A DNA stretch of 64,000 bases. It comes from Bacillota bacterium. GTDB lineage: Bacteria; Bacillota; Dethiobacteria; DTU022. The DNA is taken from assembly GCA_033549065.1 (NCBI GenBank), contig JAWSUE010000002.1, positions 1 to 64,000 of the forward strand, written 5' to 3'. Numbering within the stretch: the stretch's first letter is position 1; each line of letters begins with the position of its first letter. The translations under genes were made by a program, and so were the position numbers. Below, in pieces: positions 53,963-62,598 of this stretch. The notes under the pieces were generated by a model that saw nothing but the letters and a program-made list of their open reading frames with translations, ran no database searches and was not told where the DNA came from.

Positions 53963-54754
53963 ATGAAGCGGAAAAAGGATCACCTCAAGCTGGTAAACGA
54001 AAAAAAACCCAGAGCGGGCTGGAAAAAGCTTTTTAGGTTCTTCTTCCGGTTGGCCATTCTCGCTACCATTGTTTTTTTGCTCGGGTATGCCGAAACATTT
54101 TTCCGGGTGGTGGAAATCAATGTTGAAGGAGCTGAAAAGCAAAGTGCGGCAGAGATAATTACTGCCGGAAAGATTAAAAAAGGAATGAGCATCTTTCTTT
54201 TACAGGAAAAGAAAATAGAGGATCTGATTACCGAACGCTATCCCGGTATTAAAAATATTGAATTGATCCGGCAGCTGCCCGATCTGGTAACGCTCAAAGT
54301 CGTTGAAAGGATCCCGGCCGGTTATGTGATGACAGCTGATGGTTACTGGATAATCGATCGTGACGCCGTTTGCTATGAATATGCAGAAGCACCCCAGGAT
54401 GATTATCCTGTAATCTCAGGGATTGACGGTTTATCAGTAATTCCAGGAGCGCCGCTCGGTTGTCCGGAACGAAGCAGGCTGTTAAAGAGATTTTTTTCCA
54501 TATATTCCAGTTCGGATTTACTACCGGTCAGGCAGCTCGATGTGACTGATAATTATAATCTTGTTGTTTATATCGATGACAGCTTGGAACTCTGGTTAGG
54601 AGATGGCAGTAATCTGGAACAAAAGCTTTATCTGGTCCGGGAAGCTATTCCGTACATTGAATTAAACGGGCAAACCCGCCTGGATGTACGCTCCGGAAAC
54701 CGCCTTGTTGTTTCCAGCAGTTCCATAATTTCGGAGGAGGAGGTGGAGCCATAA
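53963..54754 (+). CDS. ftsQ: cell division protein FtsQ/DivIB
   Basis: This 263-residue bitopic protein has a basic cytosolic tail (RKKDHLKLVNEKKPRAGWKK), one membrane helix at about residues 31-50, and a POTRA domain opening with FFRVVEINVEGAEKQSAAEI. The FtsQ core (GVKNIELIRQLPDLVTLKVVER-like, here PGIKNIELIRQLPDLVTLKV) follows. It bridges early and late divisome proteins. ATG 53963 stands 3 bases after murB. The family is weakly conserved, so the call leans on layout and gene order. Confidence 0.9.
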   Translation: MKRKKDHLKLVNEKKPRAGWKKLFRFFFRLAILATIVFLLGYAETFFRVVEINVEGAEKQSAAEIITAGKIKKGMSIFLLQEKKIEDLITERYPGIKNIELIRQLPDLVTLKVVERIPAGYVMTADGYWIIDRDAVCYEYAEAPQDDYPVISGIDGLSVIPGAPLGCPERSRLLKRFFSIYSSSDLLPVRQLDVTDNYNLVVYIDDSLELWLGDGSNLEQKLYLVREAIPYIELNGQTRLDVRSGNRLVVSSSSIISEEEVEP

Positions 54755-54840
54755 TAAATTAAAAAAAGGAAATAGTGGAAAAGTGTAGAATTATTTTTTC
54801 AGTACTTGCACCATACAGGGAAGGGTAAGGGGGTAACTAG

Positions 54841-56073
54841 GTGAGTAAAATAAACTATATTGTCGGTATAGATGTTGGCACAGCTGAGATAAGAGTTGGG
54901 CTCGGTGAACCCCGTCCCGACGGCACAGTTAACATTATCGGTTTAGGTCTGAGCCCTTCCGATGGTGTGCGTAAAGGGGTTATTATAGACCTTGAGAAGA
55001 CTGTTGAATCAATTGCCAGTGCAGTTGAAGAAGCCGAGAGGATGGCCGGATTGAAAATTGAGTCGGCCTATGTAGCTCTGAAGGGTCTCAACGTTGAACT
55101 GATCAATAATCGCGGAGTGGTAGCCGTAACTGCCGAAGATCGGGAGATTCGCGAAGATGACCTCGAGCGGGTAATCCAGGCTGCCAAAGTGGTAGCTCTG
55201 CCTATGGACCGAGAGATAGTTGACATCATCCCCCGCGAATATATTGTTGATGGATTTGATGGTATCAGGGATCCGGTAGGAATGTTGGGTGTCAGGTTGG
55301 AGGTAGATGCGCTGGTAGTAACCAGTGTAATAACCTCGCTGCACAACCTTTTACGTTGCATCAATCGGGCCGGAATCAGTATCAGGGGTTTGGTCCTCCA
55401 GGCAATGGCTAATTCAGAGATATCTCTTTCCCCGGACGAAAGAGAGTTAGGAGTTTTCCTCATCGATATCGGTGGAGGAACCACTGAAATAGCCCTGTTC
55501 CAACACGGTAAGCTGCAAAAGATGGCAGTTGTCCCTATCGGTGGTGACCACATAACCACTGATCTGGCTGCCGGTTTAAGGATAAACCACTTCGCAGCAG
55601 AAGAACTGAAAAAAGAGTACGGTTCAGCTTTACAGTCGGTTGCCGATAACGAACCGAAAATTGAAATTAAAGCTGTAGGCAGCAATGAGCTCAGGCTGGT
55701 GTCGGAAAGAGAGTTCGCAGGATTTATCGAGCCGAGGGTACAGGAAATTTTTCAAATAGTAAAGGAAGAAATGATTAAAATGGGTTGGCCCTACCTGCCG
55801 CCTGCCGGAGTTGTTTTAAGGGGCGGGGTTTCTTCAATGAAAGGACTTGTTGAAGTAACCCGGCAGTTCTTTGAAAGCGACCAGATCAGGTTGGCGCAAT
55901 TTAACGTATCCGGAATTCAAAATCCGGCGTATTCAACCGTGGTTGGTTTACTCAACTATGTTCAGCGTTACCAGCCAAGGTTATTTGTCCAGGAAAGGGA
56001 CAAGCCGATGAAAAAGCGTGGTCCCGGGTTCTGGCAGAGAATTAAAGATTGGATGTCCGACATTATTGATTAA
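54841..56073 (+). CDS. ftsA: cell division protein FtsA
   Basis: This 410-residue actin-like ATPase tethers FtsZ to the membrane. Phosphate 1 is IVGIDVGTAEIRVGLGEP near residue 8, the 1C/SHS2 region includes SAYVALKGLNVELINNRG, phosphate 2 is VFLIDIGGGTTEIALFQHG near residue 205, and the adenosine site is PAGVVLRGGVSSMKGL near residue 330. The C-terminus ends in an amphipathic membrane-targeting helix (GFWQRIKDWMSDII). GTG 54841 follows AAGGGGGTAA. Confidence 0.95.
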   Translation: MSKINYIVGIDVGTAEIRVGLGEPRPDGTVNIIGLGLSPSDGVRKGVIIDLEKTVESIASAVEEAERMAGLKIESAYVALKGLNVELINNRGVVAVTAEDREIREDDLERVIQAAKVVALPMDREIVDIIPREYIVDGFDGIRDPVGMLGVRLEVDALVVTSVITSLHNLLRCINRAGISIRGLVLQAMANSEISLSPDERELGVFLIDIGGGTTEIALFQHGKLQKMAVVPIGGDHITTDLAAGLRINHFAAEELKKEYGSALQSVADNEPKIEIKAVGSNELRLVSEREFAGFIEPRVQEIFQIVKEEMIKMGWPYLPPAGVVLRGGVSSMKGLVEVTRQFFESDQIRLAQFNVSGIQNPAYSTVVGLLNYVQRYQPRLFVQERDKPMKKRGPGFWQRIKDWMSDIID

Positions 56074-56103
56074 AAGAGCATACCAATTCAGGAGGTGCTT
56101 TTA

Positions 56104-57177
56104 ATGATTGAGTTTGATGTTGAAATGGAACAGTATGCGTCGATAAAAGTTGTAGGTATAGGTGGAGGCGGCAGTAATGCTGTTAACCGAATGATTGCCG
56201 CCGGCCTGCAGGGAGTTGAATTTTGTGCTGTAAATACAGACGCCCAGGCCCTTTTCCTGGCGAATGCTACAACCAAGCTGCAGATTGGAGAGCAGCTAAC
56301 CAAGGGTCTCGGTGCTGGAGCCAACCCGGGAATCGGCCAGAAGGCCGCAGAAGAAAGTCGTAACGATATAGAAGCAATGCTCAAGGGCGCGGATATGGTA
56401 TTTATTACTGCCGGAATGGGCGGGGGCACTGGAACAGGTGCAGCACCGGTTATTGCGGAGATTGCCCAGAAAGTCGGCTCACTGACAGTAGGTGTTGTTA
56501 CAAAACCATTCTCATTTGAAGGCAGGAAGCGCAAACAGCAGGCTGATGAAGGAATTGCTGCCCTTAAAGAAAAAGTAGATACCCTGATTACAATACCCAA
56601 TGATCGCCTACTGCAGATTGTAGAGAAGAAGACTCCCATTCTGGAAGCTTTCAGGGTAGCTGACGATGTTCTCCGCCAGGGAGTTCAGGGTATATCAGAC
56701 CTGATTGCAATTCCAGGTTTGATCAACCTTGACTTTGCTGATGTGCGGACTATCATGTCAGAAACAGGGCCTGCCCTGATGGGTGTGGGGCAGGGCAGCG
56801 GTGAAAACCGGACTCTTGAGGCAGCCAAAGCGGCTACCAGCAGCCCGCTGCTTGAGACATCCATCCAGGGTGCCAAGGGCGTTTTGATCAATGTTACCGG
56901 CGGAAATGATCTAAGCCTCTATGAAGTTAATGAAGCTGCAGATATCGTAGCCGGTTATGCAGACCCGGAAGCCAACATAATCTTCGGTGCGGTTATCGAT
57001 GAAAACTGCAAAGATCAGGTTAGGGTTACAGTAATCGCCACAGGGTTTGCCGCAGCACAGCAGGGTTTCAAACCGAGGCTCGCTGCGGTGGGAGGCAGCG
57101 CACTTGCCCGGGGGGAGAACATTGACGCTCCTACCTGGTCCCGGTGGCAGGAACAAAGTAAAATAGTAAACGAGTAA
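56104..57177 (+). CDS. ftsZ: cell division protein FtsZ
   Basis: This 357-residue tubulin-like GTPase forms the Z ring. ATG 56104 stands 7 bases after AGGAGGT (56090-56096); GTG 56095 overlaps that site and is rejected. The GTP signature is [15 protein letters not shown] near residue 103; the N-terminal [17 protein letters not shown] and the NTDAQAL strand are intact. The end reads [21 protein letters not shown]: a very short linker and a divergent version of the usual DIPTFLR-like tail that binds FtsA and other partners. A terminator follows. Confidence 0.97.
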   Translation: MIEFDVEMEQYASIKVVGIGGGGSNAVNRMIAAGLQGVEFCAVNTDAQALFLANATTKLQIGEQLTKGLGAGANPGIGQKAAEESRNDIEAMLKGADMVFITAGMGGGTGTGAAPVIAEIAQKVGSLTVGVVTKPFSFEGRKRKQQADEGIAALKEKVDTLITIPNDRLLQIVEKKTPILEAFRVADDVLRQGVQGISDLIAIPGLINLDFADVRTIMSETGPALMGVGQGSGENRTLEAAKAATSSPLLETSIQGAKGVLINVTGGNDLSLYEVNEAADIVAGYADPEANIIFGAVIDENCKDQVRVTVIATGFAAAQQGFKPRLAAVGGSALARGENIDAPTWSRWQEQSKIVNE

Positions 57178-57211
57178 ACTGAATTTAAAATATTAAGCAA
57201 GATTATTTTAG

Positions 57212-57247
57212 ACCCGGTAACCTTATAAAAGGTGCCGGGCTTTTTTT
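57212..57247 (+). terminator. rho-independent terminator after ftsZ
   Basis: CCCGG(TA)ACCTT (57213-57224) pairs with AAGGT(G)CCGGG (57229-57239), followed by CTTTTTTT. It closes the division cluster. Confidence 0.85.
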
Positions 57248-57337
57248 ATTTATTTTTGGAAAAGTTTTTGGTTTGAAGGAATCAAGGTTTAACTGTTGAA
57301 GGTAAATATTAATAATATTGAAAAGGGGGAAACGGTT

Positions 57338-58144
57338 TTGAAAAGGACAATACTGCTTCTTACAGCCGTTTTAACCCTGGTAATGATCTTACTTGCCGTT
57401 GGTTGTGGTGATACCGGGGTATCTGAAGATGTAAATGGCCAGCAAGAGGAGCAGACTGAAGCTGAAGTTATACCTGATGAGACAGCACCTGACAAGGATG
57501 AAACGGCAGGAGAACCAGGGACAGTTGAAGATGAGTTGATTGCTCTGGATGAGTGGAAGGCACCGCTTACCCTTCAGGAACTGGTGGCAACTTTTAGCGA
57601 AATTCGTCATACCGTACTGCAGAACGGGGTTGCGGTGGCTGAGGTTCACTATCTCCTGGAAGGCAGTGAAACGGTAGATGGGGTTCAAACCGATAAAATC
57701 TCAACTACCATAACTGATGAAACCTTTACCGTATGGATTGATGGGGGAGGAGAAATTCGAAAGACCGAGATTGGAGGCGAAGAGATATCGCTTCAAATGG
57801 CTTCCATGCTTGCTGAACCGATCCTGATGAACATCCTGATGCCATTTCAACTGATGGGTGAATGGCAGGTGCGTGATATTCTGGCCGTCTCACAGACTGA
57901 ACCGGGGGTCACGATTCACAGGGTCAGCTCCGGACAGGAAAAGATCGGTGATCTCAATGCAACAGTCCATACCTTCGATGTCGAAGTTGAGCCGCCTGCT
58001 GTTCCTGCCGGACAGGGAGGACGGATGCAGTGGCGTGTTGCCGATTTTGGATCATTCCAAACGATCATTGGCTGGGAAGTTCTGGAAGGTGCCGGTGAAG
58101 ATATGAACATTGAATTCAGGATAGACAAAGTGGTCCTCAGGTAA
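57338..58144 (+). CDS. putative lipoprotein of unknown function
   Basis: This 268-residue protein runs from TTG 57338, behind AAGGGGGAAA; the GTG 12 to 14 codons upstream is less likely. A signal peptide (KRTILLLTAVLTLVMILL) ends in AVGC, an acceptable lipobox. A low-complexity acidic linker of about 45 residues rich in Glu, Asp, Thr and Pro follows, then a globular part of mainly beta character with LNATVHTFDVEVEPP and a C-terminal FRIDKVVLR. It would be a lipid-anchored surface protein. I do not recognise a family; the beta-rich ligand-free fold recalls LolA/LppX-like carriers, but that is only an impression. It lies alone between ftsZ and nrdR. Confidence 0.75.
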   Translation: MKRTILLLTAVLTLVMILLAVGCGDTGVSEDVNGQQEEQTEAEVIPDETAPDKDETAGEPGTVEDELIALDEWKAPLTLQELVATFSEIRHTVLQNGVAVAEVHYLLEGSETVDGVQTDKISTTITDETFTVWIDGGGEIRKTEIGGEEISLQMASMLAEPILMNILMPFQLMGEWQVRDILAVSQTEPGVTIHRVSSGQEKIGDLNATVHTFDVEVEPPAVPAGQGGRMQWRVADFGSFQTIIGWEVLEGAGEDMNIEFRIDKVVLR

Positions 58145-58177
58145 AATATAAAATTCATTAAATCCCTTAAAAAGCTC

Positions 58178-58229
58178 TTTACACACAATATATTGTGTTT
58201 TATAATATAAAAAATGCAATATATTGAGG
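58178..58229 (+). promoter_or_regulatory. nrd promoter with two NrdR boxes
   Basis: TTTACA (58178-58183) and TATAAT (58201-58206) are spaced by 17 bases. A perfect NrdR box, ACACAATATATTGTGT (58183-58198), fills the spacer, and a second, weaker box, ATGCAATATATTGAGG, lies at 58214-58229. Their starts are 31 bases apart, three helical turns, as NrdR requires. The operon should be repressed when dNTPs are plentiful. Confidence 0.85.
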
Positions 58230-58243
58230 GGAGAGCTTTTTTT

Positions 58244-58726
58244 ATGAAATGCCCCTACTGCGGTGAACCAGATACCCGGGTCCTCGATTCCCGGGCTACA
58301 CAGGAATCCTCTGCAATCAGACGAAGGCGTCAATGTGTAAGCTGCAATAACCGATTTACAACCATGGAAAAAATGGAAGCAGAACAGATTGTTGTCATTA
58401 AACGCGACGGGCGCCGGGAAATCTTTGATCCTGCCAAAATTCTGAAAGGTCTTCTACTGGCAGGACAGAAGAGAAATATTCCCCTGTCATGCTGGGAAGA
58501 TGTTGTTGAAAACCTTGAGCAGGAGCTGCGCAGTAGTTATATCAAAGAAGTTACAACTGATCAGATTGGCGATTTGGTCCTTGCCAAGCTGCGAATAATC
58601 GATGAGGTGGCCTACGTCCGTTTTGCATCGGTTTACAGACAATTTCCGGATGTTGAAACTTTTAAAGCCGAGTTGGAAAATATGCTGAATGAAAAGAAAA
58701 AAGAAAAAACCGGGGAGGCGTATTGA
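58244..58726 (+). CDS. nrdR: transcriptional repressor NrdR
   Basis: This 160-residue repressor of ribonucleotide reductase genes has an N-terminal zinc ribbon (MKCPYCGEPDTRVLDSR, then RRQCVSCNNRFTTME) and an ATP cone (VVIKRDGRREIFDPAKILKG) that senses dATP/ATP. ATG 58244 follows AGGGGAGAG; the longer frame to 58214 would start inside the second NrdR box. It leads an operon with nrdD and nrdG, controlled by its own boxes. Confidence 0.96.
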   Translation: MKCPYCGEPDTRVLDSRATQESSAIRRRRQCVSCNNRFTTMEKMEAEQIVVIKRDGRREIFDPAKILKGLLLAGQKRNIPLSCWEDVVENLEQELRSSYIKEVTTDQIGDLVLAKLRIIDEVAYVRFASVYRQFPDVETFKAELENMLNEKKKEKTGEAY

Positions 58727-60820
58727 GTGGCCGAAAATATTGCAGCAAAAAAAGAGGTTGGTGAGGACCGGGTGAATAATTTCAGAGAAATCCGTAAACG
58801 TGATGGACGGGTTGTCCCCTTTGATGCAGAAAAAATTACAGATGCTATTTTCAAGGCGGCCAAAGCTGTCGGCGGAAGTGATCGCGGAATTGCTGAAAGC
58901 CTGACGAAGCAAATTATTAAGATCTTACAGGAAAAGACACCTTCGGGGGTAATCCCCACAGTTGAGGAAGTGCAGGATACTGTTGAAATCGCCCTGATTG
59001 AAAACGGCCATGCCCGGACTGCCAAAGCGTATATTTTATATCGTGACCGCCGGACACGAATCCGTGAAGGAAAATCGGAACTGATGGATGTTGTTAAGGA
59101 AATATTGGTCGAAACCAGCCGGGAGAACGCTAATGTTAATAATTCTCCATCAGCCAAAATGCTGCAGATCGCCAGTGCAGCCAGTAAACAGTACTATCTC
59201 AGTAACCTGTTGCCCGAAGAATATACAAGAGCCCACGAAGAAGGGGCCTTTCACATTCACGATCTCGATTACTATAGCAAAACTTTAAACTGTTTGCAGA
59301 TTGATTTAAACAAACTGCTTCAAGGCGGTTTCAATACAGGTTACGGCTATATCCGTCCTCCCAAAAGAATTGCTTCTGCAGCTGCCCAGGCGGCAATAAT
59401 AATTCAAAGCAACCAGAATGATATGTTCGGCGGGCAGAGCTTCCCCCACTTCGATCGCAGCATGGGAGAAGTAATTAGAGGCTTCAAAGAGAAACCGGAT
59501 TATGAGGAGATCTTCCAGGCCATGGAAGGATTTATATATAACCTGAATTCAATGCACAGCCGCGCGGGATCTCAAACTCCATTCAGTTCAATTAACTTTG
59601 GAACTGATACCACTGATGAGGGACGAATGGTTTCAAAGGCAATTCTCGAAGCCTTCAAAAGGGGCCTGGGCCAGGGAGAAACTCCAATATTCCCCAATCT
59701 GGTCTTCAGGGTCAAAGACGGTGTTAACTACACTCCGGAGGATCCGAATTACGATCTTCTCCGATTGGCCATGCAGGTTGCTTCCAGGAGAATGAACCCC
59801 ACTTTTAGTTTTATGGATACCACTTTTAACCGGCAATATGGAGAAGAAGTCTCTTACATGGGCTGCCGGACCAGGGTAATTGCCAACCGCCATGGACAGG
59901 AGATATCCGCCGGCAGAGGCAATATCGCACCGGTGACCCTCAATCTACCGCGAGTCGCTTTTGAATGCCGTGGTCAGCAGGATCTCTTTTTTGTCCAACT
60001 CGATCGTTTAATGCGCAGCGCTTCGCGCCAGCTTCTGCATCGATTCGAGGTGCTCTCGAGATTGAAAGTGCGTGATTTGCCATTTTTAATGGGTCAAAAA
60101 CTCTATATGGGTTCGGAGAACCTGGTTGCGGAAGATACAATCCGCGAAGTAATCAAAAACGGTACCCTGGCTATCGGCTTTATCGGACTGGCGGAAACGG
60201 TCCATCTGCTGCTTGGAAAGCACCACGGAGAAGACGCTGAAGCTCTTGATCTCGGCTTTAAGATCATCGATCATATGCGGCGGCGGACCGACAGCTATGC
60301 CGATGAATACGATCTGAATATAGTTCTGGTTGCAACTCCCGCTGAAGGATTGGCCGGCCGCTTTGTAGCCATGGACCGCAAGCAATATGGAACCATACCG
60401 GGAGTTACCGATAAAGATTACTATACAAATTCATTTCATATTCCAGTCTACTACGCCATGTCCATGTTTGATAAACTCACTGCTGAAGGTCGTTTCCACC
60501 AACTTTGTAATGCCGGCCATATCAGCTATACCGAGTTGGAAGCACCTCCGATTCATAATATAGAAGCCGTGGAGCGGATCGTTCGCCATATGCATGCCTC
60601 CGATATTGGTTATGGCGGTATCAACTACCCCATCGATGAATGCAGAAGCTGTTCGGGCAGCGGGGTCTTTAACCTGGAATGTCCGCACTGCGGAAGCAGC
60701 GATATCAGGAGAATCCGGCGAATAACCGGCTATCTGTCAACTGATGAAAGGTTTAACGAAGCAAAACTGAGCGAGTTGAAAGATAGAAGAGTTCACTTCA
60801 TTCCCGGTGATCAAAAATGA
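58727..60820 (+). CDS. nrdD: anaerobic ribonucleoside-triphosphate reductase (class III)
   Basis: This 697-residue glycyl-radical enzyme makes dNTPs from NTPs without oxygen. It has an N-terminal ATP cone (RKRDGRVVPFDAEKITDAIF, residues about 21-110), the core with HIHDLDYYSKTLNCLQIDL, NSMHSRAGSQTPFSSINFGT (thiyl-site region), and NPTFSFMD. The C-terminal zinc site is CRSCSGSGVFNLECPHCG, and the radical glycine lies in RRITGYLST near residue 672. GTG 58727 immediately follows the nrdR stop, behind GGGGAGG. Its activase gene overlaps its end. Confidence 0.96.
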   Translation: MAENIAAKKEVGEDRVNNFREIRKRDGRVVPFDAEKITDAIFKAAKAVGGSDRGIAESLTKQIIKILQEKTPSGVIPTVEEVQDTVEIALIENGHARTAKAYILYRDRRTRIREGKSELMDVVKEILVETSRENANVNNSPSAKMLQIASAASKQYYLSNLLPEEYTRAHEEGAFHIHDLDYYSKTLNCLQIDLNKLLQGGFNTGYGYIRPPKRIASAAAQAAIIIQSNQNDMFGGQSFPHFDRSMGEVIRGFKEKPDYEEIFQAMEGFIYNLNSMHSRAGSQTPFSSINFGTDTTDEGRMVSKAILEAFKRGLGQGETPIFPNLVFRVKDGVNYTPEDPNYDLLRLAMQVASRRMNPTFSFMDTTFNRQYGEEVSYMGCRTRVIANRHGQEISAGRGNIAPVTLNLPRVAFECRGQQDLFFVQLDRLMRSASRQLLHRFEVLSRLKVRDLPFLMGQKLYMGSENLVAEDTIREVIKNGTLAIGFIGLAETVHLLLGKHHGEDAEALDLGFKIIDHMRRRTDSYADEYDLNIVLVATPAEGLAGRFVAMDRKQYGTIPGVTDKDYYTNSFHIPVYYAMSMFDKLTAEGRFHQLCNAGHISYTELEAPPIHNIEAVERIVRHMHASDIGYGGINYPIDECRSCSGSGVFNLECPHCGSSDIRRIRRITGYLSTDERFNEAKLSELKDRRVHFIPGDQK

Positions 60821-61338
60821 ATCTCAGGGTGGCGGGATTACAAAAGGAGAGCATTGTCGACGGCCCGGGAGTGCGTATGACTATCTTCTTCCAGGGTTGC
60901 TCCCACCGCTGTCCAGGATGCCATAATCCTGAAACTCACGATTCCGGTGGCGGCACGAAGATCTCTGTTCACCAGCTGCTCAAGCAGATAAAAGTTCTCG
61001 AATCCATTGATGGCATCACCCTTTCAGGGGGTGAACCCTTTGAACAGCCGGAAGCAGCAGCTGCCCTGGCTTCCGGTATTGTTTCTTTTGGGATGAATCT
61101 CGTTATCTACAGCGGTTATACTTTTGAACAGCTAATCTCAGGATGCAAAGAAAATCCTCCTGTTCGCCGGCTGCTTGAACTGGGGTGGCTGCTGATCGAC
61201 GGACCTTTCCTCGAAGCCCAGCAAGACCTTTGCCTGCCTTTCAGAGGCTCCCGCAACCAACGCATTATTGATCTTTCCCGTTCAATGAAAAGCGAAGCCC
61301 CTGTCGAGTGGGCGGTATATGAACAAACGGTTTATTGA
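60817..61338 (+). CDS. nrdG: anaerobic ribonucleotide reductase activating protein
   Basis: This 173-residue radical SAM activase generates the glycyl radical on NrdD. The cluster motif is FFQGCSHRCPGCHNPETHD (CxxxCxxC) near residue 28, preceded by ESIVDGPGVRMT, and LSGGEPFEQPEAA near residue 69 is the SAM-binding GGE motif. The ATG overlaps the nrdD stop (ATGA). The adjacent gene pair leaves little doubt. Confidence 0.95.
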   Translation: MNLRVAGLQKESIVDGPGVRMTIFFQGCSHRCPGCHNPETHDSGGGTKISVHQLLKQIKVLESIDGITLSGGEPFEQPEAAAALASGIVSFGMNLVIYSGYTFEQLISGCKENPPVRRLLELGWLLIDGPFLEAQQDLCLPFRGSRNQRIIDLSRSMKSEAPVEWAVYEQTVY

Positions 61339-61760
61339 TTTTCTATGCTAAATTCAACTTTTGGTTTATCAATCCCGAAGCTGTAAACCCTGGCTCACGT
61401 AAGCTCGCAGAGAATTGCTGCGGCTCAACTGCAGCCTTTCAAGAGAAACCTCGACAGTTGACACCTAAGTCTTCCGGTCTCGGTCCGGCCTTTATAAAAG
61501 CTGAAGCAGAATTTATTATTTTTAAAGGCCGGATCTCTCTCCAGTCTTTGTTTCGCCGGCAATTCTAGGCCACTCGCTTAATGATTCGCTGCATGTTTAC
61601 AGCGTCGGGTTATACCAGTTGTATATTCGTAATATGCAAAGCTTTAGTATGATCGTTTCAGATTAGAGGTAAAAAGGTGATTAATATGGAACTATTTTCT
61701 TGGAAGGATAGGGTATAATAACCAGTATGGTTAATAAACAAGGGACTCCCGGGAAGCTAA
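61339..61760. other. gene-free stretch with a strong hairpin
   Basis: No convincing gene lies in these 422 bases; a 77-codon frame at 61335 looks random. TCCGGCCTTTA (61484-61494) and TAAAGGCCGGA (61523-61533) form an 11-bp perfect inverted repeat around a 28-base AT-rich loop, and the flanks are also GC-rich with short self-complementary parts. There is no U-tract, so it is not an ordinary terminator. A consensus -10 TATAAT lies at 61714-61719 before the next gene, without a clear -35. Confidence 0.5.
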
Positions 61761-62579
61761 ATGAAGACGAAGTTTGAGCTGATCAGAGATGGCCGGATGG
61801 CCTACCTTCAATCACCTCTGCTCAAATTAAGCGGTTTGGTGGACCATGCCTTTTCAACCAGGCTGGGCGGATGCAGTAAAGGATATTTGGCTTCTTTGAA
61901 TACTGCTTACCACACCGGTGATCAAAAAGAAAATGTTTTGGAAAACAGGAAGCGCTTCTTCAACTATTTTGGATATAATTATCTCGAACTGGTATCATCG
62001 ATCCAGGTTCATGGAACTGATATAGAAACATTTACAGGCAGCAACAGAGGTGAAGGAGCACTTCCCGGATCTGCCCGCAGCAGGTGCGACGGCCTGATTA
62101 CAACTGAACCCAGGCTGGTATTAGCCGCCTATTCGGCAGATTGCCTCCTCATTTTTTTTACTGCCAGGTCGAAAAAACTTGTAGCCCTGGCTCATGCCGG
62201 ATGGCGGGGTACTCTTGGAGGGATTACCTCCAAAATGGTGGACAGGCTATCTGCCGATTTTAATTTAAAACCTGGAGAACTGCTGGTCGGTTTAAGCCCT
62301 GCAATTTGCAAAAACTGCTATAGTGTGGATGAGCAAACTGCCCGGCAGTTTCAGAATAAAGGTTGGGATGATCCCAGGTACTTGTTACAGCAGGAAAATG
62401 ACAGATGGAGTATCGACATGACAGCAATTAATATTCGGCAGCTAACAAAAGCCGGCATCCCTTTTGAGAACATATCCGGAGGAGGTTGGTGTTCATCCTG
62501 CAGCCCTGAACTTTTCTATTCATACCGGAGAAATAAAGGGGAAACGGGAAGAATGATCGGGTTTATTGCTATCAGATAA
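61761..62579 (+). CDS. pgeF: multicopper-oxidase-fold protein of the YfiH/YlmD family (PgeF)
   Basis: This 272-residue laccase-fold protein is related to E. coli YfiH/PgeF, reported to edit peptidoglycan precursors or act as a purine nucleoside phosphorylase. Conserved stretches are HAFSTRLGGCSKG, SIQVHGTDI, CDGLITTEPRLVLAAYSADCL, LVALAHAGWRGTLGGI (metal-binding His), GLSPAICKNCYSVDE and GWCSSCSPELFYSYRRNKGETGRM. In Bacillus it is ylmD, next to ylmE and the division genes, exactly as here. Confidence 0.92.
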   Translation: MKTKFELIRDGRMAYLQSPLLKLSGLVDHAFSTRLGGCSKGYLASLNTAYHTGDQKENVLENRKRFFNYFGYNYLELVSSIQVHGTDIETFTGSNRGEGALPGSARSRCDGLITTEPRLVLAAYSADCLLIFFTARSKKLVALAHAGWRGTLGGITSKMVDRLSADFNLKPGELLVGLSPAICKNCYSVDEQTARQFQNKGWDDPRYLLQQENDRWSIDMTAINIRQLTKAGIPFENISGGGWCSSCSPELFYSYRRNKGETGRMIGFIAIR

Positions 62580-62598
62580 TATACAGGGAGATTAGAAT

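Noticed and set aside
61335-61568. 77-residue reading frame after nrdG
   Set aside because: No ribosome binding site, random-looking composition, and it contains the large hairpin; treated as noncoding.
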